Shown here: in pieces, positions 6,982 to 11,364 of the stretch
Layout: every line of letters starts with the position of its first letter
Numbering within the stretch: position 1 is the stretch's first letter
From: Acidimicrobiia bacterium
Lineage (GTDB): Bacteria > Actinomycetota > Acidimicrobiia > Acidimicrobiales > Aldehydirespiratoraceae
Direction of reading: 5' to 3'
Assembly (NCBI GenBank): GCA_022824605.1
Contig: JAJDZO010000149.1
Span: 1-11,364 of the forward strand
DNA length: 11,364 bases
Notes under the pieces: model-generated
What the model was told of the DNA's origin: nothing
The model's input: the letters and a program-made list of their open reading frames with translations, nothing else
The model's database searches: none
Program-made: the position numbers and the translations under genes

Positions 6982-7568
6982 TGGGCCGCTCGGGTGAACA
7001 CCAGGTGGCGCTCCGCCCGGCTGATCCTGTGGTCCAGGGCGTGCTGGAGGTCGGCCACCGTCATCTGCGCTGGGGTCGCCTGGTCCGGTCCCGTCGCCTG
7101 CACTGCCGCCCAGATCACCCCGTCGGCCAGCTCGGCCCGGCCCAGGTGCTCCAGGCCCGAGATCTCGAACATCTCGCAGTCCAGAGCCGGGTCGTAGGCC
7201 GGGTAGTCCACTTCCTTGGGGATCTGGACCCACTCGGCCCGCACCATCTGCGCGGCCAGCCGGTCGATCTCCCGCTCCGCTCGGCGCATCTGGTGTTCGC
7301 CCAGACCCGTCGGCAGGGCGCTCGTCTGGTGGTCTTTGATCTGGGTCCACATCGCCCAGCACCGCTCCCCGATCCGGTTGAAGTGCGCGGCCACGTGGTC
7401 CTCGGTCGCCGTTCCGGTCGGGGTGCGGCGCATCAGCTTGCCCAGGGTGAACGGCGCCCACATCGCCTGCCACTGCCACGCCGCCAGCGCCCACTCCTCC
7501 AGGTCCGGCACCGGGTCCCAGCAGCGCAGCGGGGCCACCTCCGGCGCTGGGAGCGTCAACTGGATCAT
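6897..7568 (-). CDS. Unrecognised 223-residue tryptophan-rich protein
   Basis: I do not recognise this protein. It starts at the ATG at 7568-7566, with a strong CGAGAGGAGG at 7584-7575, six bases upstream. It has ten tryptophans in 223 residues, five of them at positions 17-37 (WALAAWQWQAMW region). There is no signal peptide or clear membrane span. Residues 55-115 and 165-215 are charged and look helical, and a conserved-looking segment YPAYDPALDCEMFEISGLEH covers 122-141. The C-terminal part is basic (RISRAERH, RRTAK). The amino-acid mix is that of a real folded protein, unlike the G/P/A/R-biased frame over the same bases that continues into the helicase. It sits immediately upstream of and overlaps the methylase-helicase gene, so it may be a partner or accessory protein of it. 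That link is positional only. Confidence 0.8.
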   Translation of the reverse strand: MIQLTLPAPEVAPLRCWDPVPDLEEWALAAWQWQAMWAPFTLGKLMRRTPTGTATEDHVAAHFNRIGERCWAMWTQIKDHQTSALPTGLGEHQMRRAEREIDRLAAQMVRAEWVQIPKEVDYPAYDPALDCEMFEISGLEHLGRAELADGVIWAAVQATGPDQATPAQMTVADLQHALDHRISRAERHLVFTRAAQWARRTAKAAQTAPEGLRGLLAYPIPAY

Positions 7569-7574
7569 CGGGAG

Positions 7575-7584
7575 CCTCCTCTCG
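7575..7584 (-). promoter_or_regulatory. Strong ribosome binding site of the tryptophan-rich gene
   Basis: CGAGAGGAGG lies 6 nt upstream of the ATG at 7568. The same ten bases with the same spacing precede the ArdC-like gene at 9246-9255. It decides this start over the in-frame upstream ATG at 7724, which lies inside the preceding gene. Confidence 0.75.
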
Positions 7585-7633
7585 GGGGTCGAACAGGCTG
7601 AGCTGGCCGGGGCTGGCGCGGTCTCTGCGGCCC

Positions 7634-7639
7634 ATTTTA
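7634..7639 (-). promoter_or_regulatory. Weak candidate -10 box (TAAAAT) in the 85-nt gap
   Basis: TAAAAT on the minus strand lies in the only intergenic space between the TcpC-like gene and the tryptophan-rich gene. No convincing -35 box is visible at the right distance. It would give the tryptophan-rich and methylase-helicase genes their own promoter, but read-through from upstream is equally possible. Confidence 0.25.
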
Positions 7640-7653
7640 CCGGCGGGTGCGAC

Positions 7654-8394
7654 CTATTCGTCCCCCGGCGCGGCCGGCGGGGGCCGGTGCGCCAGAGCGG
7701 TGACGCCGATCTGCCCGTCGGCATCGGCCCGCACCGCCACCCAGAACCGGTACCGGCGGGCCTCGCCGCCCGCGGCGGTCGCGTCCACGTCGACGGGCAG
7801 CACCGCTATGGGCGCGCCGGGCACCGCCAGGGGCTGGCCGGCCCCGGTGATCGACCACTCGGGGTAGGCCACCGCGGGCGGGTCGGGGCGGTAACCGGCG
7901 TGGGTCCACCGCCACGGGTCTTCGCCGGCCAGCCACGCCTCCAGAAAGCCCACCGCTGTCTCCCATCGCACGTCGCCGGCGGCCGCGGGCGGGATGTCCG
8001 CGAACGCCTCCACCGGGACGACCGGGGTTGCCGCCACCGCGGCCGGGGGCCACGGGGCCTGCCAGCCCGCCGGGGTGCGGACCACGGTGACCGCTACGTG
8101 CTCGCCGCCGGCCAGCGCGGCGGTCACCACCGCCGCGTCGGCGTCGAGCCATTCCACCCCGGCCACCGCGACGCGCTGGCCGGCCCACTCGTCGAGGCGG
8201 GCCCGCGCGACCGCGGCCGCGTTCACCGGCGCCGACGCCTCGGCGGCCGAGGGGCCCTGCTGAGGGGCGGTGACGACCTGCGAAGGCGACGAGCATCGGG
8301 CCGCTGCCACCGCGGCGGTGACGATGGCCAAAAGCACTGCTGTGACCGCGACCGCTCTGCGGAGCCGGGTGGTGTCCATATTGCTGTTTCCCAT
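7654..8394 (-). CDS. Single-pass membrane protein, TcpC-like conjugation component
   Basis: A 246-residue protein starting at the ATG at 8394. AAGGAG at 8406-8401 is 6 nt upstream and overlaps the stop of the preceding gene (TGAAGGAG). Residues 1-13 are basic-tipped, residues 14-33 are one transmembrane helix, and the rest should lie outside the membrane. Cys34 follows AAR, which is not a lipobox, so a lipoprotein is unlikely. The C-terminal half has the NTF2-like pattern of conjugation TcpC proteins: a helix with FLEAWLAGEDPWRWTHAGYR (150-169), then strands around AVLPVDVDA, RRYRFWVAVRADADG (213-227) and GVTALAHRP. TcpC (Tn916 Orf13 family) is an anchored channel component required for efficient DNA transfer in Gram-positive systems. 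A neighbouring coupling-protein gene agrees. The fold call rests on pattern and context, not an alignment. Confidence 0.8.
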   Translation of the reverse strand: MGNSNMDTTRLRRAVAVTAVLLAIVTAAVAAARCSSPSQVVTAPQQGPSAAEASAPVNAAAVARARLDEWAGQRVAVAGVEWLDADAAVVTAALAGGEHVAVTVVRTPAGWQAPWPPAAVAATPVVPVEAFADIPPAAAGDVRWETAVGFLEAWLAGEDPWRWTHAGYRPDPPAVAYPEWSITGAGQPLAVPGAPIAVLPVDVDATAAGGEARRYRFWVAVRADADGQIGVTALAHRPPPAAPGDE

Positions 8395-8405
8395 GGGGTT
8401 CTCCT

Positions 8406-9239
8406 TCAGTCGATGAACGGGTGCGGATAGCCGGCGTCGGGGGCGGGCGCGCCCCGGTGCGGGGCTTCGAGCTGGCGGGCGGCGATCTGCTCGACCACCG
8501 ACGAGGCCAGCCGGGCAGCGTCCGCGGTGACCGCCAGCGCGGCCCCGCCGCCGTCGGGGCCCCGCAGAAGCTCCGACCACTCATCCACCACATCGGGCGC
8601 CGGGCGGTCGGGCCAGTACAAAAAGCCCAGGGCGTTGGTGGCAGCCTGCGACGCCAGCACGCCGACGAGGCTCTCGCGGGCGTCCTGCCAGCCCGCCGGT
8701 CGGCCCAGCGCCGCGGCGGTCTGCGCGACGGCGACCTCCGCGAGCTGCGACGCGCGGCGCTCGGGGATCTCCTCGGTGCTCGCCACCCCGCCGCCTGCGA
8801 ACAGGCGGTCGATGTCGGCGGCCTCCATCGGCGGCGGGGCCGCGAACCGCCCGTCTGCGGCTGCGGGCTCTTCGAGCTGGCAGGCGTTGTACACCGTCAC
8901 CGCCGAAAGCCCGCCGAGATCGGCGCACAGCGTGACGATGCCCGGCTCGCCGACCCACAGGCGGTGCCCGGCGCCCTCCCAGGACTCCGCGGTCGCCCAC
9001 GCCCCAGTGGGCGCCCCGCCGATGGCGGTGCAACCGGCCACCAGCGCGTACCGATTGATGCCCGACCACACCGTTCCGTTGACCGGGTCGTGCGGCTGGG
9101 CCGGTCCGATGGCGTCCCAGCACCCAGTCCAGCGCTCGTCGGCACAGGACCGCTCTGCGCTGGCCGCCAGCGCCGCCGCGATGTGCGCGGCGACGTTCTG
9201 GGCCCGGTCCGTCTCATACACCACAGAGCTCGTGCCCAT
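8406..9239 (-). CDS. ArdC-like ssDNA-binding protein with degenerate metallopeptidase domain
   Basis: A 277-residue protein starting at ATG 9239, preceded by CGAGAGGAGG with 6 nt spacing; the upstream in-frame ATG at 9269 lacks this. The first 26 nt overlap the end of the TraG gene. Residues 12-122 follow the ArdC N-terminal (DUF1738-type) plan: a helix, W41, then PVNGTVWSGINRYAL (52-66), W81-T83 in place of the usual W-x-T, GHRLWVGEPGIVTL (91-104) and VYNACQLE (116-123). ArdC proteins bind single-stranded DNA and protect incoming conjugated DNA from restriction. Family members normally carry a C-terminal zincin peptidase with HExxH. Here that half is short. The helix that should carry it reads AEVAV at 167-171, with both histidines absent. 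The following helices, including ESLVGVLASQAATNALG (189-205), still match the family. It is therefore probably a non-proteolytic ArdC relative. The assignment is from motif pattern; coding is certain. Confidence 0.75.
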   Translation of the reverse strand: MGTSSVVYETDRAQNVAAHIAAALAASAERSCADERWTGCWDAIGPAQPHDPVNGTVWSGINRYALVAGCTAIGGAPTGAWATAESWEGAGHRLWVGEPGIVTLCADLGGLSAVTVYNACQLEEPAAADGRFAAPPPMEAADIDRLFAGGGVASTEEIPERRASQLAEVAVAQTAAALGRPAGWQDARESLVGVLASQAATNALGFLYWPDRPAPDVVDEWSELLRGPDGGGAALAVTADAARLASSVVEQIAARQLEAPHRGAPAPDAGYPHPFID

Positions 9240-11364
9240 GGCGCACCTCCTCTCGTTGCGCATCGGCAAGATCGACCACGCAGCCCGACGGGTGCAGGCC
9301 GAACGCGCCGTCCGCGTCCTCGAACGTCAACATCTCGTATCGCGGGACGGCCTCGGGCCGCCGCGCCTCGACACCCTCCACACTGATCCCCAGCGCGTTG
9401 TCCGCCTCCAGAACCGGAGGAGGCACCCAAACGCCGGCCCCGCCAGCACCCCCAGCCCCGCCAGCACGGCCGTCGCCGTAGCCGTAGTCGTAGCCGTCGC
9501 CGCCATAGCCGTCGCCGTCGCCGCCGGGGTCGTCGGCGGTGGCGGCCGTTTCGGCGAAGGGCACGGCTCGGGCCAGCCGGGCCCTGATGTTCTCGTGGGC
9601 CTCGGCCAGCTCGTCGCGGTCGACGCCGGCGAGCAAGCTAGCGCCCGCGAACCTGTCGAGGGCGTCCACATCGGGGCTCTCATAGAGCAGCTCGTAGGGC
9701 GCCGGCGTCTCCGGGGGGTACTCGAACAGCCTCCCGGCGTCGACCGGGCCGGGCTTCTCGCCGCCGGCTCCCCCCACGGCGTCCTCCATGCCCGGTGCCT
9801 CCGCAGGCCCCATGTCGCCGGGAGCGCCGCCGGGCGCTTGTTCGGTCGGCTCCGGCGGGCCCTCGGCTTGCGGCTGGGGACCGTCCGCCTCGCCGGGGTC
9901 TTCGGCGTCTTCGGGGGCGTCGGGGGCGTCGAGCCAGCGGTCGGCGTCGGCGAGCTGGAACTTGAACGGCTTGCGGTTGCCGGCCACCGCCATCGCGTAG
10001 CCGTCCTCGATCATCCGCCAGCTCGCCGCGGTGGCCACCGCCGATTTGTCGTCATCGTCGTCGGTGAGGGTCACGAACGTCTGCAACGCCGCGGAGTCCG
10101 ACGATCCGGGCAGCACGACCTTCACCGCGCAGTTGTCCATGATCGTCGTGGCGTGCTCTTTGCCCCAGCTCGCGGCGAGCTGCGCGGGGGTCTGGATGCC
10201 GATGATTACCTGCGCGCGCGACCGGATCGTCGAGATCAGCTTCGGCATGTCGTTCAAGCGGGCCAGATTGGCGAACTCGTCTAGGGCGAACATCGGGCGG
10301 GTGTGGGCCACGTCGGGGTCGAGCACCGCGGTCTCCGCGACGTGGAACAAATGGCGCAGCACCGCGCCGAACAGCGCCTCGTGCGTGGACTGCGACGAGT
10401 GGTCGGCGATCAAAAACAGCGTGTCCGACCCGCCGTTGGAGGTCACGTCAACCGGCACCGGCGCCACCTTGGCGCCGGCTTTGGCCGTCCACTTCAGGCT
10501 GCGGGTCAGCTCGTGCGCGGTCGCCTCGATGGAGCCGGCGATGCGCGAGTCCTTCTGCCCGTCGCTGGCGAGCTGGTCGAGGGCCTCTTTGGCCTCCGGC
10601 GACAGCTTGCGGCGCAGCGCGGTGTCCTTGGCGATGTCGGCGAACACCGACAGCTTCGTCATCCAGCCCAGCACCGTCGACAGCGACGCGCCGATCTCCG
10701 ACGCGATCAGAAGCATGTCGCTCAGCGCGGCCTGCACCAGGTTCGGCCACACCGCCTGGCTTCCCTGACCCGCCGCGCTGGCCTGCCCGGCGAGGAAATG
10801 CGACAGCATGTCGGCGTTCTCGCGTGTCGGGTCGGCGGCCATGTAGCGCACCGGATCCCACGACACCGGGGTGATCCCGTTGGCGGCCATCCAGCCGTGC
10901 AGCCGCCCGGTCGGCTCGAACCCGTACACCGTGCCCTTCGATTTGCGGTGCTCAAGGGTCAGCTCGGCCAAGTCCTGCTTCACGCTTGTGGCGACCACCG
11001 GGCCGGGATAGTGCGCCGTGTTCGGCCCCAAGAACCGGCGGGTCTTGCCCGAACCCGTCGATCCCACCACCAGCACCGGCAGCCCGTCCGCGGACACCAG
11101 ATGGCGCCGCCGGTAGCGGCCGATCAAAACGCCAGGCCCCGGGCAGCGGTAGTCGTAAGGGGCGGGCACCGGCCACCGCCGCCGGATGAAGTCCCGCTCG
11201 GGCCGATCCGGGCTCTTGCTCACAGCAACCAGCCCCGCGGGCACCCCGGCGGGCATCGACGGCATCGGCCAGCCCGCGGCCCGCCACTCCACCGCCAGCG
11301 CGCCCAGCGCCACCGGCACCGCCACCGCCAAAACCGCGAACACCGCCAGCCACCACGCGGTCGC
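9214..11364 (-). CDS. Type IV secretion coupling protein, TraG/VirD4 family (5' end cut)
   Basis: The frame is open to the right edge, so the true start probably lies outside the window; residues here count from an in-frame GTG at 11343. It is the inner-membrane ATPase that links the relaxosome to the conjugation channel. A hydrophobic segment at 1-20 (preceded by AWWLA) is a membrane helix, and others may lie upstream. Walker A is GSTGSGKT (94-101). Residues 195-290 form the helical all-alpha domain region. Walker B is MFALDEF (351-357), followed by the hallmark STIRSRAQVIIGIQTPAQL (371-389). The motor ends near 470. Beyond it, residues 472-709 form an unusual extension: an acidic proline-rich part, a predicted helical block (540-600), a Gly/Tyr/Asp tract (607-637) and a conserved-looking end (645-709). 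Such tails may recruit relaxosome or substrate proteins, which is inference. Its end overlaps the ArdC-like gene by 26 nt. Confidence 0.93.
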   Translation of the reverse strand, partial: ATAWWLAVFAVLAVAVPVALGALAVEWRAAGWPMPSMPAGVPAGLVAVSKSPDRPERDFIRRRWPVPAPYDYRCPGPGVLIGRYRRRHLVSADGLPVLVVGSTGSGKTRRFLGPNTAHYPGPVVATSVKQDLAELTLEHRKSKGTVYGFEPTGRLHGWMAANGITPVSWDPVRYMAADPTRENADMLSHFLAGQASAAGQGSQAVWPNLVQAALSDMLLIASEIGASLSTVLGWMTKLSVFADIAKDTALRRKLSPEAKEALDQLASDGQKDSRIAGSIEATAHELTRSLKWTAKAGAKVAPVPVDVTSNGGSDTLFLIADHSSQSTHEALFGAVLRHLFHVAETAVLDPDVAHTRPMFALDEFANLARLNDMPKLISTIRSRAQVIIGIQTPAQLAASWGKEHATTIMDNCAVKVVLPGSSDSAALQTFVTLTDDDDDKSAVATAASWRMIEDGYAMAVAGNRKPFKFQLADADRWLDAPDAPEDAEDPGEADGPQPQAEGPPEPTEQAPGGAPGDMGPAEAPGMEDAVGGAGGEKPGPVDAGRLFEYPPETPAPYELLYESPDVDALDRFAGASLLAGVDRDELAEAHENIRARLARAVPFAETAATADDPGGDGDGYGGDGYDYGYGDGRAGGAGGAGGAGVWVPPPVLEADNALGISVEGVEARRPEAVPRYEMLTFEDADGAFGLHPSGCVVDLADAQREEVRHGHELCGV
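9246..9255 (-). promoter_or_regulatory. Strong ribosome binding site of the ArdC-like gene
   Basis: CGAGAGGAGG precedes the ATG at 9239 by 6 nt and lies inside the last codons of the TraG gene. It allows translation of the ArdC-like protein independent of, or coupled to, TraG termination. Confidence 0.75.
9437..9532 (-). repeat. Low-complexity Gly/Tyr/Asp tract in the TraG tail
   Basis: The plus strand shows runs of imperfect CCGTCG, CCGTAG and CCGCCA triplet-pair units. On the minus strand they encode residues 607-637 of the coupling protein, a GDG/GYG/YDY stretch followed by GGA repeats. This is slippage-prone DNA encoding a probably flexible linker between the extension's two more conserved blocks. 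Confidence 0.7.

Noticed and set aside
6982..7635. N-terminal extension of the helicase frame to an ATG at 7635 (a 2,032-residue protein with a clamp-like QLSLF near its start)
   Set aside because: The extension is G/P/A/R-biased, the ATG has no ribosome binding site, and it would fully overlap a protein-like gene with a strong site in another frame. The QLSLF string is probably chance.
8292..8294. Lipoprotein signal in the TcpC-like protein (Cys34)
   Set aside because: The residues before the cysteine are Ala-Ala-Arg, and arginine at that position does not fit a lipobox.
8421..10284. Long plus-strand frames opposite the ArdC-like and TraG genes
   Set aside because: They are antisense shadows with biased composition, while the minus-strand proteins carry clear family motifs.

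Overview
This is a very GC-rich window in which every supported gene lies on the minus strand, so transcription runs right to left. Base composition, GC-rich third codon positions and strong AGGAGG ribosome binding sites suggest a high-GC actinobacterium, but nothing here identifies a species. The gene content is that of a conjugative or integrative-conjugative element: a VirD4/TraG coupling protein, a TcpC-like membrane protein, an ArdC-like protein, and a giant methylase-helicase of the kind carried by plasmids, phages and ICEs. No relaxase, integrase, VirB4 ATPase or replication gene lies in the window, so the element is only partly seen.

Layout in transcription order: (1) 11364-9214, TraG/VirD4 coupling ATPase, 5' end cut by the window edge, with a long low-complexity C-terminal extension. 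(2) 9239-8406, an ArdC-like protein that overlaps the TraG end by 26 nt; its metalloprotease half is shortened and the HExxH motif appears to be lost. (3) 8394-7654, a single-pass membrane protein resembling TcpC-type conjugation proteins, 11 nt downstream. (4) 7568-6897, an unrecognised tryptophan-rich soluble protein after an 85-nt gap with a possible promoter. (5) 6981-1537, an approximately 1,800-residue methylase/SF2-helicase fusion whose start overlaps gene 4 and uses no ATG. (6) 1536-1235, a 302-nt structured, AT-richer non-coding region with three copies of a 15-bp direct repeat, two inverted-repeat structures and a promoter-like TAATAT. A further stem-loop lies in the end of the helicase gene. 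(7) 1234-488, a membrane-anchored SAF-domain (CpaB-like) protein with an acidic repetitive tail. (8) 488-1, the first 162 codons of an unrecognised protein, coupled to the SAF gene and running off the left edge.

How they may work together (inference): TraG couples DNA to the transfer channel and the TcpC-like protein is a channel component. The ArdC-like and methylase-helicase proteins fit a protection role for incoming DNA. The SAF gene starts a second transcription unit, probably controlled from the repeat region, whose remaining genes lie outside the window.

The strongest candidates for something undescribed are the repeat and hairpin cluster at 1301-1593 and the degenerate ArdC-like protein. 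Everything else is recognisable conjugative-element machinery with unusual details.
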